41,369 bases of DNA from Nocardia cerradoensis NBRC 101014 (GCF_000308535.1 NZ_BAFW01000097.1:1-41369), one strand, 5' to 3'. Shown: positions 1 through 7,999, numbered from the stretch's first letter. The notes: generated by a model from the letters alone, not told the origin. Made by a program: numbers and translations.

Positions 1-169
1 CATCCGGCGGAACCTGCGTCCGGCCGTCGGATGCCTCGTCGCCGGCGACCGTGGGCGCAGGCTGTGAACCGACGGGCTCATCACCAGCCAGATCGCCGGT
101 CGTGGTGGACGTATTGGGCTCGGCGTCGGGTTCGATGTCGGGGACGACGGTGAGGGCGGTCGAACTCAA
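1..169 (-). CDS. N-terminus of unknown protein, runs off left edge
   Basis: A TTG codon at 169 (minus strand) follows an excellent ribosome binding site, AGGAGG, ending 5 nt before it. The frame then stays open to the window edge for 56 codons with strong G/C at third positions. The visible part is acidic and rich in Pro, Thr, Asp and Gly (it begins LSSTALTVVPDIEPDAEP), which suggests a disordered N-terminal tail rather than a folded domain. It is the last visible gene of the leftward cargo series, 93 bp after the 79-aa gene. I do not recognise it and the body of the protein is outside the window. A TTG start is unusual, but no nearby ATG or GTG has a comparable ribosome binding site. Confidence 0.55.
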   Translation of the reverse strand, partial: MSSTALTVVPDIEPDAEPNTSTTTGDLAGDEPVGSQPAPTVAGDEASDGRTQVPPD

Positions 170-262
170 GGAAACCTCCTACGAGATAACGAACGGCGCG
201 GCTCACCGATTGAATGGTGGTGTGGCCGCGCCGATCTGGACGGTGAACCGGATTGGGGTGGT

Positions 263-502
263 TCAGGCGGCTGCCTGCCTCGACGCACGGGTGACATTGA
301 TCGGGTGCAGGCGCAGACCGCCGTGCGCGTCATCGAGGTAGGCCCAATGACGGCCCCGCCAGCCGGCATGCTCGCCGCGCCAACGGTCGGCGACAGCGGA
401 ATCCATCTCGTCGAGGATGGCCGCAGTGCCAGCGGCGCCACGGTGTTCGAGTCGATCGAAGTCCAGGCGTGACAGGGTCGGGACAGAGTTCGCAGACGGC
501 AT
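263..502 (-). CDS. Small hypothetical protein (79 aa)
   Basis: ATG at 502 is preceded by AGAAAGGT, a reasonable ribosome binding site. The 79-residue product is soluble, with a leucine- and aspartate-rich first half (LSRLDFDRLE) and a tryptophan-containing middle (ERHAGW-type, GRHWAYLDD). It follows the DUF4192 pseudogene by 60 bp on the same strand, so it probably belongs to the same leftward transcript. I do not recognise a family. A short arginine-rich frame on the same strand overlaps it but lacks a ribosome binding site and looks like a shadow. Confidence 0.5.
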   Translation of the reverse strand: MPSANSVPTLSRLDFDRLEHRGAAGTAAILDEMDSAVADRWRGEHAGWRGRHWAYLDDAHGGLRLHPINVTRASRQAAA

Positions 503-562
503 GAACAGTGACCTTTCTGATAGGCGACGAAAACGAGGACACGAGAAAAGAGCCGATGCTGG

Positions 563-1442
563 TTAGCGGTGCAGATAGAGGCCGAGCGCGGCGGCGATGT
601 CGTACGCGTAATTGACGACAGCCTGGAGCCGGAGTGGAGACGTCCCCAATTCCAATGCTGTGTTGAGGGATTGGGCGAACCGGTGCTGTGGGTTGGAGTT
701 CAGGGCCGCCTCCAGCGCGATCGAGGCCAGCACTACATCGCCTCGGCGATTGGCCGAAAACGCTAGCTGGGCCGCGACATGGGCGCGGTCGGGATCCGGA
801 AGTCTGCGGGTGGCCAGCGCCCACAAGCGCTCAGCCGCATCGACACGAGCGGTGCCCACCAGCCCGAGTACGCAATGGCGCGCTGCGGCAGCGCGCAGGA
901 AGACGGCGAGCACGGCCATATCGGCCGGAGTTGACGTCGCGCCTGCCATGAACGCATCGATCCGCGCGAGAACCGTGTTGACGGCAGCGCGGCGATTGGT
1001 ACCACCGGCCGTAGCCTGCTGAGCGAGCCTCGCACGAGGGTGCTGGTGTCGGCAGCGAGCAGCTTGCGGACGTCTGCGGGCCAGCGACCGGCGGATCGGT
1101 CGCCCGCCGAGGACGAAGGTGGGCATTGGGGGACGCGTCGGGGTCCGGTGCGACGCTCGACGATGTCGAGCATGTAAGCGTGCCCGCTATGCGGTTCGGG
1201 CGCGGGTTGTGTGCTGCTGTCGATGATGAGAATCGCCACAGCCGAGGAATTTTCGTCCGCCGCGAGCTCAGCCAGCGATATCGCGACCTCGGTCATCTGC
1301 GCCGCTGAGACTGAGGTCGTGATGGACGACGAGATTGATGCAGCTCGTGGGTGGGCGAGCGGCATCGAACAGCGTCGAGCAGGGTCGGCACGGCGGCGAT
1401 GAATTCGACCGGGGCGGATACTCGCAGCGCCTGCTCAGACAT
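563..1442 (-). pseudogene. DUF4192-family protein, multiply frameshifted
   Basis: An ATG at 1442 with a strong ribosome binding site (GGAGGG) opens a frame beginning MSEQALRVSAPVEFIAAVP, like the start of DUF4192 proteins. Coherent family-like sequence then continues only by changing frame. The first shift is near 1365 (FDAARPPTSCINLVVHHDL). The second is near 1310, into a frame reading AQMTEVAISLAELAADEN. The third lies between about 1000 and 1130, into the frame ending at 563. That last frame has the typical C-terminal half: a helical stretch with RVDAAERLWALATRRLPDP, then FSANRRGDVVLASIALEAAL. At least three shifts within 880 bp argue for a decayed gene, although sequencing error cannot be excluded. 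DUF4192 proteins are common in actinobacteria and their function is unknown. The intact start and ribosome binding site suggest recent decay. Confidence 0.7.
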
Positions 1443-1490
1443 GAGGATCCCTCCTTCTGGAAATGAATCGGAGGCGGGGTCACCCCGGCC

Positions 1491-1691
1491 TCACCCATTT
1501 AGGGGCTGGTGGATGTCGTGGCCGTTGGTGATCAGGCGGGCGTGGCCAGTGACGATCGGCTCGTGGGGAAGCTCAGTCGTCGCATTGGTTACCGCCTTGC
1601 GGCGTGACCACCGGATCTGATGGCGCACAACGTGAGCCGCGATTTGCGGATCACTGTCTGCTGTGGACTCGATAACCAGAACCGTCGGCAA
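1491..1691 (-). CDS. Possible small hypothetical protein (66 aa)
   Basis: This open frame of 66 codons ends 48 bp before the DUF4192 start and reads PTVLVIESTADSDPQIAAHVV at its beginning. The only start at the 5' end is TTG at 1691 with no clear ribosome binding site, so both the start and the reality of the gene are doubtful. The sequence is soluble and basic in the middle (RWSRRKAV), with several histidines towards the end. No family was recognised. Its position and strand fit the leftward cargo series. Confidence 0.3.
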   Translation of the reverse strand: MPTVLVIESTADSDPQIAAHVVRHQIRWSRRKAVTNATTELPHEPIVTGHARLITNGHDIHQPLNG

Positions 1692-1994
1692 CAGCGGGCC
1701 AGCACGCGATTATGGGCGCGGCGGCGCCGGGGTCACACACTTGGGCTGGGCTGGTATAGGGAGTCCGCGGGTGGCGATGGTGTCGTACGGGCAGCGCCGG
1801 ATCGCTGTCGAGCTCACTAGGGTCGGGTCCGGCGGCATGATGTAGTGCGCAGCGAAGCAGCACAACCGCAACCCGCGAAGCAGCGGTGAAGGTCGATGGT
1901 GCACGCGTCGATACGGCAAAATTCCTCTACTGCAGTGCATTTGCGCTCTATCGTTGGATCATCTCACTCCTCAGACCCAAAGAAGCGAGCCATC
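1692..1994. other. Intergenic region before the Nudix-like gene
   Basis: This stretch of about 300 bp has no convincing coding frame. Base composition falls towards A+T from about 1860 rightward, where the lower-GC cargo gene begins, so the transfer boundary of that gene probably lies here. It must contain the promoter of the rightward gene at 1995, but I cannot point to a clear -35/-10 pair. Confidence 0.4.
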
Positions 1995-3164
1995 ATGGAT
2001 CCAATTGCGATCGCTGGATTAGGCGTTTCTATCGTGGTGGGGGCGATTACAGCACGACTTGCGATGCGTCCAAATGCTGAAGTTCGCATCAAATCGAACA
2101 TTCAAAAATTTCTTCGAAATTATCGATACTTTAAGGCTAACGAAACCGATTTAGGGTATGACGCGTACCGCCGTTTGACTAACTATCGCCACCCGAACCT
2201 TCCGATGTTAGCAAAGGAAGGATGGATACCGTCAGCGCCCATACCGATCCACGAGATCAGTCTCGTCATGCACGATGCTTCTGAAAGCTATCGGTTTCCC
2301 GTGCCCGAGATTGCAAAGCTCTCCGGATTATCGCTGGCTGGCAAAGTAACCTACAGTCAGGCTGTCACAGAGTTTGCAGGGATGTCGCACTTTCACGATG
2401 GCGTCATCTATCGCACGGTAGGTATCGACTTTTCGGAAGACAGTAAGACTATAGAATTCAGTAGGGGATATTATTTTGAGCACCTTGACACAAATGAGGT
2501 ACTGGCATACTCGGCGGTGGCGCGAACCAACAGGAGGTATCGAGCCAGGTTAAAAGACCCATTTGATCTGCGTAATCGAGTTGCCGGCCTCGGCATCTTG
2601 ACGCTGACAGTGTACGAAAAGAAGCCGGGTGAGTTCGCGTTTCTGATGCACAAACGATCCGATAAGGTGGTGATCGGGGCCGGCATGTTCCACCCCGTCC
2701 CTGCTGGAGAATTTACTCCATCCGATGTGAGCTTGGAATCTTTTGAACGAGACTTCGATTTGCGCAGGAACATCGATCGTGAGTTCGCGGAAGAACTGCT
2801 CGGGGATCCTGACGCTCAGGGTGCTGGAGGGTTTCAAATAGATTATGTGAATGCGCGCCCCTATAAAGAGCTGAGAGAGTCGATGAAGGCGGGGGATCTG
2901 AGCTACCACTGCCTCGGCATCGGGATGGACCCGTTCACTTGGAAGTTGGAGTTGCTGACGATTGCCATATTTAGATCCGACTCTTTCCAATGGGTATTCG
3001 GTGACGGCAAGCTTCCGGGGAATTTGGAAGGGACGATCATTCAGGACAATCGTTTCAATGAAAAAGTGATTGACCAATACGTGCATAGTGGGAGTATCCG
3101 GCTGGGCGCGGTAACAACCCTCCGACTGGCCTGGATGCACCGAGGTTTACTGAGAATCGGATGA
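1995..3164 (+). CDS. Membrane-anchored Nudix-like protein, A+T-rich cargo
   Basis: The product is 389 aa when started at ATG 1995. Residues 2-23 (IAIAGLGVSIVVGAI) form one hydrophobic segment followed by basic residues, which fits an N-terminal membrane anchor with a cytoplasmic body. Residues 230-270 carry a Nudix-like signature: PAGEF, then after a longer than usual insertion REFAEELLG, which matches the RE-U-x-EE-x-G core of the Nudix box. The domain around it (about 195-380) has alternating strands compatible with the Nudix fold. Substrate is unknown. The upstream 100-190 residues are unrecognised. The gene is the only rightward one among leftward genes and is visibly richer in A+T, including at third codon positions, so it was probably acquired separately. 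A longer in-frame start at 1896 exists, but its leader looks noncoding. A conflict or defence role is speculation. Confidence 0.75.
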   Translation: MDPIAIAGLGVSIVVGAITARLAMRPNAEVRIKSNIQKFLRNYRYFKANETDLGYDAYRRLTNYRHPNLPMLAKEGWIPSAPIPIHEISLVMHDASESYRFPVPEIAKLSGLSLAGKVTYSQAVTEFAGMSHFHDGVIYRTVGIDFSEDSKTIEFSRGYYFEHLDTNEVLAYSAVARTNRRYRARLKDPFDLRNRVAGLGILTLTVYEKKPGEFAFLMHKRSDKVVIGAGMFHPVPAGEFTPSDVSLESFERDFDLRRNIDREFAEELLGDPDAQGAGGFQIDYVNARPYKELRESMKAGDLSYHCLGIGMDPFTWKLELLTIAIFRSDSFQWVFGDGKLPGNLEGTIIQDNRFNEKVIDQYVHSGSIRLGAVTTLRLAWMHRGLLRIG

Positions 3165-3174
3165 CTGGCTGTTG

Positions 3175-3318
3175 TTAACGCATACTCTGTCGCTGTATCC
3201 GGCTCTGCCCCTGTCGAATCCTGAGATAGGGGACGACCATGCCAGCCGAGACAGGCGCGTCCGCCAGACGCTGCGGAACCGGAACCGAGCCGGCGGCGCC
3301 GGCGGGAGTGTCGGGCAT
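3175..3318 (-). CDS. Small peptide (47 aa) with a perfect ribosome binding site
   Basis: ATG at 3318 lies 5 nt after GGAGGT, one of the best ribosome binding sites in the element, and opens a 47-codon frame. The peptide begins MPDTPAGAAGSVPVPQ and has a Pro/Ala/Gly-rich first half and a basic, Gln- and Arg-rich tail (LRIRQGQSRIQRQSMR). It has no cysteine and no membrane segment. It is the last gene of the leftward set containing the amidoligase and amidotransferase genes, 166 bp after the 86-aa gene. It ends 10 bp from the end of the convergent Nudix-like gene. I do not recognise a family. Being small and next to a peptide-bond-forming enzyme, it could be a modification substrate, but nothing in the sequence shows this. 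Confidence 0.45.
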   Translation of the reverse strand: MPDTPAGAAGSVPVPQRLADAPVSAGMVVPYLRIRQGQSRIQRQSMR

Positions 3319-3484
3319 CGGGTACCTCCATTCGAAAAAGAAGGGAAAAGAAAGAGGGCCGGAGCGGCGTTGTGGCGAGCCGGGCCGACTCGCGGTGAGC
3401 ACCGTCGTTCCCTGGCGGCCTTTGTCTGCGGCCGTGACAGCCTTTGAGCGGGTCCAGGCACCGCCACGGGCAAGCGGGCACCGT

Positions 3485-3745
3485 TCACTGCCCTTCAGCG
3501 CTTGCCGAGCCGGGGGAAGGGTGCGCGCGTAGTGCGCGAGAGGCGCTGCGGACGAGCCGCTCCCGGGGCTGGTAGTCGGTGATGGCGTTGTTGAGTAGGT
3601 ACAGTGGCTCACCGCCGATGACGGTGGCCATCGTGTGCGCGAGGCCGAGTGCGTGTCGCGTCGAGGCGATGTAGGGGTCGAGAGCGTCGAGCAGAATGTC
3701 GACGGTCTCGTCGCGGCTCAATGGTTGCGCGGTGGAATTGCCCAC
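3485..3745 (-). CDS. Hypothetical protein (86 aa)
   Basis: GTG at 3745 is preceded by AAAGGA at 11 nt; the upstream ATG at 3820 has no ribosome binding site and would overlap the likely leader, so the GTG is preferred. The product starts VGNSTAQPLSRDETVDILLDALDPYI and is mainly helical by appearance, with a hydrophobic and acidic N-terminal half and a basic C-terminal half (RERLVRSASRALRA). It lies 91 bp after the first class II amidotransferase gene, on the same strand. No family is recognised. It could be a small accessory or partner of the amidoligase system, judged only from position. Confidence 0.55.
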   Translation of the reverse strand: MGNSTAQPLSRDETVDILLDALDPYIASTRHALGLAHTMATVIGGEPLYLLNNAITDYQPRERLVRSASRALRAHPSPGSASAEGQ

Positions 3746-3836
3746 GGGTGCTATTCCTTTCGGGACGCCCGGCTTTCGGTCGCTGCCGTTCGGACCATGT
3801 AGCGGCGGCCGAACGCGCATCGATCCATGGGGCCGG

Positions 3837-4595
3837 TCAGTGGAGTTGCAGGCCGAGCAGGTCGGCGTATCGGTCGGCGCCGTCGAATTGTGGGCATGCG
3901 CAGCGGGGGAAGGGGTGCATGCAGTCGGCGCAGTATCCGCAGGAGCCGCAATGCGGGCCGAAGGGCTCGTCTTCGAATGCGCCGCAGTATTCGCAGAATC
4001 CGATGTAGTCGGTGTCGGCGCTGGCCCATTCGCGTATCAGGTAGCTGTCGTTGGAGTACCAGATGCCGCCGATCCAGTGTCCGTGGTGTTCGTTGAAGAT
4101 GTAGGCGGGGTGTTTGTAGGCGGGATCGGTGGTCAAGATGACGACCTTGTTGGAGGCGAGCCAGTGCTCGAACCGCGACCGTCCCGCCCAGCTGTCGAGC
4201 GACCCGAACGGGTTGGTGGGCAGGAAATCCTCGGCTGCGATCCGGGTATCGGAGCGCGAGTCCCCGGGGGCGGGGTGCACGTTGTCAGGCAGGATCCCGT
4301 TGTGGGCGAGTACGGTTCGCTGGTTGCCGCCGACGATGAAGGGGTGGCAGTTGCTGGTATCGCGGTCGCCGTGGGTGGCGTAGCGGGAGTGGAACAACGC
4401 CGGGCCGTTGGGATGTTTGGCGCGCTGTTCGGCGAATTCGGTGATCACCTGTTCGGCGTTCATGCCGTGTCCGACGAGGATGGTGTCGTCGGTGTGGATG
4501 GCGTAGCCGTGGCCGTGTGGGTTGGCCAGCGCGCCGCCGTGCAGGGCGTCGAGGTCGGGGTCCTGGCCGGGTTTGTAGAAGGTCAGGATGCACAC
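3837..4595 (-). CDS. Class II glutamine amidotransferase, copy 1
   Basis: This 252-aa protein is predicted to release ammonia from glutamine, or to act as a related Ntn-type amidohydrolase. The start is set by the fold: GTG at 4595 places Cys at position 2 (VCILTF), the nucleophile exposed after initiator removal. A longer frame from 4847 exists but would bury this Cys. Class II amidotransferase landmarks are NPHGHGYAI at 26-33, FHSRYAT at 68-74, SNCHPF at 81-86 and LAHNG at 96-100. Residues 201-234 form a Cys-rich tail (CEYC, CGSC, CADC, CAC) that probably binds zinc. The first 4 codons overlap the end of the amidoligase gene by 13 bp, implying translational coupling. About 113 of the first 186 residues are identical, without gaps, to the copy at 5940-6689. 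Confidence 0.9.
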   Translation of the reverse strand: MCILTFYKPGQDPDLDALHGGALANPHGHGYAIHTDDTILVGHGMNAEQVITEFAEQRAKHPNGPALFHSRYATHGDRDTSNCHPFIVGGNQRTVLAHNGILPDNVHPAPGDSRSDTRIAAEDFLPTNPFGSLDSWAGRSRFEHWLASNKVVILTTDPAYKHPAYIFNEHHGHWIGGIWYSNDSYLIREWASADTDYIGFCEYCGAFEDEPFGPHCGSCGYCADCMHPFPRCACPQFDGADRYADLLGLQLH

Positions 4596-5800
4596 GCGAG
4601 GGCCTCCAATTCGTCGGTCAGGCACCGATATTCGGGCCGGGCGGCCAGCCACGCGGTGAACGCCGCCCATTCCCAGCCACGACGGCGCGCGATATCGGCG
4701 GCCGACAATGTGCGGGTGTATTCGACGGAGGCGTCGGCGAAGGCGAGCGCGGCCTGCACCTCCCGCGTGTCCAGGGAGCTGGCGAACACCCGTAGCTCGA
4801 ACGTGTCCTCGGGGCACACGTTGATCGCCTGGTAGCGGAACTCGCATCTTGTTTCACCCTTGGCGTGGGCGGCGGCGTTGGCGCGGGCACCCGGGTCGAA
4901 CACAGCCCACTGCTCGGAGTCGCGACGCGCCAACCTCTTGACGTGGGATTCATTGCGGTAGACGAACTTCAACCACCGGTAGGTGTGCGCGGGGGAGGAG
5001 AACCCGGCACGGGACACGTGCACATGGATGCCGACGCTGGTATCGGTGTAGGCTCCGAGCATCCGCAACCGATTCGGCAGCGACCACGGAAACCGTTGGC
5101 GGGCAAACTCATACGACATCGGATGGGTGACGAGCTCGTATCCGCACGGCTGGATGCTGCCGTCGTACTTCAAATATCCGATGTCTCCGAGCTGGTCGAT
5201 GGCGAGCTCGACGGCTTCGTCGAAAACCTCTCGGGGGGTTTTGATTTCGAGTTCCAGTCCGAGGTACAGCGGTCCGGTGCCGTGGAAGTCGGGTTCGGGT
5301 TTGTAGCTGTAGGAGTGGACGCCGCGGTGGTCGGGATGTTGGTTGGCGCAGGCGTCGCAGTAGTCTTCCCAGCAGCGGATGAGGATGTCGCAGCCGCCGC
5401 AGCGGTGGTAGTCGGCGTCCGCACACCGCCCGCACACATCCGCCCCGGATTCGGTTTCGCTGAGCCCGTCCGCGCGTGAGCCGCAGTCGTCGCACACCAG
5501 GTAGCTGTCGGCGCAGTCGTCGCAGACCTCGCCATGGCCGATGACACGGACCAGGTCGCTGTCGAAGCGGTCGCAGTCGCGGCAGCGACGCCAGCCGATC
5601 GAACAATCCGTGCACACGTCGGTGCCGCGCACGGTGGAGCGGCGCTCCCGTGTGGGGGTGGCGCAGTCGTCGCAGGTGTCGAGCCGGTCGGCGCACGCGC
5701 GGCACAGATGATCACCCTCGACAATGGTGACGGTCGTGTTGTCGTCGATCGGGTGTGAACAGTCCTCACACCGCCGATCGGTGAGAGTGGATGCGGGCAT
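4583..5800 (-). CDS. Zinc-knuckle amidoligase-family protein, copy 1
   Basis: The product is 405 aa from ATG 5800, which follows GGAAGG by 12 nt. Residues 11-151 hold ten CxxC pairs (11/14, 33/36, 43/46, 63/66, 73/76, 93/96, 103/106, 123/126, 134/137, 148/151), suggesting a string of zinc ribbons or knuckles. Residues 165-345 match the amidoligase family (Pfam Amidoligase_2, related in fold to glutamine synthetase and GCS2): GLELEI at 181-186, DGSIQPCGYELVTHP at 213-227, HVHVSRAG at 259-266 and ELRVFASSL at 335-343. These are the acidic and His/Arg positions expected for ATP and metal binding. Such enzymes are predicted to ligate amines to carboxyls and often pair with class II amidotransferases. 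The partner gene follows directly. The substrate is unknown. Confidence 0.88.
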   Translation of the reverse strand: MPASTLTDRRCEDCSHPIDDNTTVTIVEGDHLCRACADRLDTCDDCATPTRERRSTVRGTDVCTDCSIGWRRCRDCDRFDSDLVRVIGHGEVCDDCADSYLVCDDCGSRADGLSETESGADVCGRCADADYHRCGGCDILIRCWEDYCDACANQHPDHRGVHSYSYKPEPDFHGTGPLYLGLELEIKTPREVFDEAVELAIDQLGDIGYLKYDGSIQPCGYELVTHPMSYEFARQRFPWSLPNRLRMLGAYTDTSVGIHVHVSRAGFSSPAHTYRWLKFVYRNESHVKRLARRDSEQWAVFDPGARANAAAHAKGETRCEFRYQAINVCPEDTFELRVFASSLDTREVQAALAFADASVEYTRTLSAADIARRRGWEWAAFTAWLAARPEYRCLTDELEALACAS

Positions 5801-5939
5801 ACAGGATTCACGTCCTTCCGAAAAGTCAGGGACAGACGACGGCGCCCCGCTGCGCGCCGGGGCAGCGGCGCGAAGCGGGGCGCAAGAGGAAAGCGGTGCC
5901 AAGCGGCTTGAGTCGAGCAGGCCCGGCGGTCGGGTCAGG

Positions 5940-6689
5940 TCAGCTGGATGCGGGGGCCGCGGTGGGAGCTGGCCGGGTCGGGGTGGGCCGACAGGTGCAG
6001 TCGGGGAAGGCGTGGTGGCAGTGGAAGCACCAGCTGCAGGTGCGGCAGTGGCGGCTGGTGCGTTCGAGGTCGCGGTCCAGGCAGTACCCGCACACCGTCC
6101 GGCGGCGGGCCAGCCACCGCTGCTCGGGCGGCAGGTAGGAGCGGTTGGAATACCAGATCCCGGCCACCCACTGCCCCGCTCGTTCCCCGAACAGGTAGGC
6201 GGTGTGGGCGTAGGCGGGGTCGACGGTCAAAATCACCAGCTTGCTCGATCCCAACCAGCCGGCCAGTCCGCGCGCTCCGACAGCGGTGTCGATCGGCCCG
6301 AACGGTTGAGTGGGTAGGTAGTCCTCGGCCGCGATCCGGGTATCCGAGCGGCGGTCGTACGCGCGTGGATGCACCCGCTTGGGCAGAGTGCCGTTGTGCG
6401 CCAACATGGTTCGCACGTCACCGCCGAGCCGGAACGGATGACAGTTCGACAGGTCGATCGCGCCGCGGGTGGCATAGCGGGAGTGGAACAACGCCGGACC
6501 GTCCGGGTGTGCGGCGCGGGTGCGGGCGAAGGTGGCGATGACGGTGTGGGCGTTCATTCCGTGCCCGGTGATGATGCGCTCGCTGGCGACGATGGCGAAG
6601 CCGTGACCGTCGGGGTTCGCCTCGGCCCCGAACCGCAGCGCGCGCGTGTCGATCGCGGCGCCGGCGGGGTAGTAGGTCAGCAGGCACAT
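5940..6689 (-). CDS. Class II glutamine amidotransferase, copy 2
   Basis: This 249-aa protein starts at ATG 6689 and reads MCLLTYYP, giving the Cys2 nucleophile of class II amidotransferases. It aligns without gaps to copy 1 over 186 residues, with NPDGHGFAI at 26-33, FHSRYAT at 68-74, SNCHPF at 81-86, LAHNG at 96-100, and the shared motif SDTRIAAEDYLP at 115-126. Cys pairs at 200-233 (CGYC, CRTC, CFHC, CTC) probably bind zinc, after which the tail is Pro/Thr/Ala-rich and not conserved. The start overlaps the preceding amidoligase gene by exactly 13 bp, as in copy 1. Its stop is 139 bp upstream of the copy 1 amidoligase start. Confidence 0.9.
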   Translation of the reverse strand: MCLLTYYPAGAAIDTRALRFGAEANPDGHGFAIVASERIITGHGMNAHTVIATFARTRAAHPDGPALFHSRYATRGAIDLSNCHPFRLGGDVRTMLAHNGTLPKRVHPRAYDRRSDTRIAAEDYLPTQPFGPIDTAVGARGLAGWLGSSKLVILTVDPAYAHTAYLFGERAGQWVAGIWYSNRSYLPPEQRWLARRRTVCGYCLDRDLERTSRHCRTCSWCFHCHHAFPDCTCRPTPTRPAPTAAPASS

Positions 6690-7870
6690 TGCAGGTTCTC
6701 CATCTCCGCAGCCAGGGGCTGGTAGTCGGGGCGGGTGGTGACCCAGGTGGCGAAGCGGGCCCAGTCCCAGGCACCGGCGCGGATGTCGGCGACCCGCAGG
6801 CCACGGGTGTAGTCGATGGAGGCGGCGGTGAACGCGAGCGCGGCCTGCACCTGCTGCACATCCAGCGAGCTGGCGAACACCCGCACCTCCAAGGTGTTAC
6901 GCGGCAACGGGTTGATCGCCTGATACCGCTCCAACCCCAGCGCGTGCTGCGGTCCCTTGGCGGTATGGCGGGCACGTGCACGGGCGGCGCTGTCGAACTG
7001 GGCATAGTGCGTTCGGCGGCGCGCCAACCGTGTGACCGCTGTTTCGTTGCGGTACAACAGTTTCAGCCACCGGTACACATGCGCCGGGTTGTCGAACCCA
7101 GCCCGGCTCGCATGCACATGCAGCCCCACCGACGCGTCGGCCTCACATCCCAGCCGGTGCAGCTGGTCGAGCAGCGGCCAGGGAAACGCGTCGATCGCGT
7201 ACCGGTAGGACATGGGGTGACTGACGAGCTCGAATCCGCACGGCCTGATCGAGCTATCCCGTTTCAAATATCCGAGGTCGCCGAGGTTGTCGGTGGCGAG
7301 AACGGCGCAGGTGTCGAAGCGGCGTTCAGGGACGATGATTTCCAGCTCGAGCCCGAGGTAGAGGGGGCCGGTGCCGTGGAAGCGGGGATCGGGGCGGTAG
7401 GTGTAGTTCCACACTTTCCCGCGGTGAGTGCAGGCCTCGCACCTCTGTCCGGGTTGGACGAGTGTGCCGCATTCCGCGCAGGCGCGAAATCGACTGGCGC
7501 AGCGGGGGCAGGCGCGGTGCCCGCCCGAGATGTAGCGGCTGTCGGCACTGAACCGCCCGCAGCTGAAACACGCGGTGTATAGCGCGCCCGCGCATCGCGC
7601 GCACACCGGAGCATCGGTATCGGTGCGCAAGTGCGGGCCGGTCAACCGCCGGCACGACGCACACCCCGCCCACCCGGTCACACAATGCGCACACAACTGC
7701 GACTCCTCCGCCGTGTGAGTCAGCCGCAGCGACGGTGTCCGGCAGTAGTCGCAGCGGGGTAGTTGCTGCCAACACGACTCGCACACAGCGGCATTCGTGA
7801 TGCATAGCTCCGTATCGGACGTCGTGCCGTCACAGACCGCGCACGGTGGGCCCAGGATGGGATCGGTCAT
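6677..7870 (-). CDS. Zinc-knuckle amidoligase-family protein, copy 2
   Basis: The product is 397 aa from ATG 7870 (GGAGGG upstream); an in-frame start at 7966 would add a leader without support. The design matches copy 1: ten CxxC pairs between residues 10 and 147 (10/13, 30/33, 40/43, 60/63, 70/73, 90/93, 101/104, 121/124, 131/134, 144/147), then the amidoligase domain with GLELEI at 173-178, DSSIRPCGFELVSHP at 205-219, HVHASRAG at 251-258 and EVRVFASSL at 328-336. The spacing of Cys pairs differs from copy 1, while the catalytic half is nearly collinear, so the metal-binding half evolves faster. It is the first gene of the duplicated set, 129 bp after the 191-aa gene. The reaction is inferred from family membership only. 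Confidence 0.87.
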   Translation of the reverse strand: MTDPILGPPCAVCDGTTSDTELCITNAAVCESCWQQLPRCDYCRTPSLRLTHTAEESQLCAHCVTGWAGCASCRRLTGPHLRTDTDAPVCARCAGALYTACFSCGRFSADSRYISGGHRACPRCASRFRACAECGTLVQPGQRCEACTHRGKVWNYTYRPDPRFHGTGPLYLGLELEIIVPERRFDTCAVLATDNLGDLGYLKRDSSIRPCGFELVSHPMSYRYAIDAFPWPLLDQLHRLGCEADASVGLHVHASRAGFDNPAHVYRWLKLLYRNETAVTRLARRRTHYAQFDSAARARARHTAKGPQHALGLERYQAINPLPRNTLEVRVFASSLDVQQVQAALAFTAASIDYTRGLRVADIRAGAWDWARFATWVTTRPDYQPLAAEMENLQCAC

Positions 7871-7999
7871 GAACGCACACACCCTCCAGAACAGAAAAAG
7901 AGCGCCAGCCGACAGGGGACTCGACCGGCGCGGGAGACTGGCAGGAAACAGAGCAAGCAAGAGCAACGGTGGTCAGCCGATGGGACCTGGGGGCTTCGT

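Noticed and set aside
3696..4835. Long rightward frame (379 aa) opposite the amidotransferase and amidoligase genes
   Set aside because: It is the antisense mirror of well-supported genes, rich in Val/Gly from GC skew, with no family match.
3837..4847. Longer 336-aa reading of the first amidotransferase
   Set aside because: Its N-terminal 84 residues overlap the amidoligase gene, are Arg/Pro-rich shadow sequence, and would bury the catalytic Cys2.
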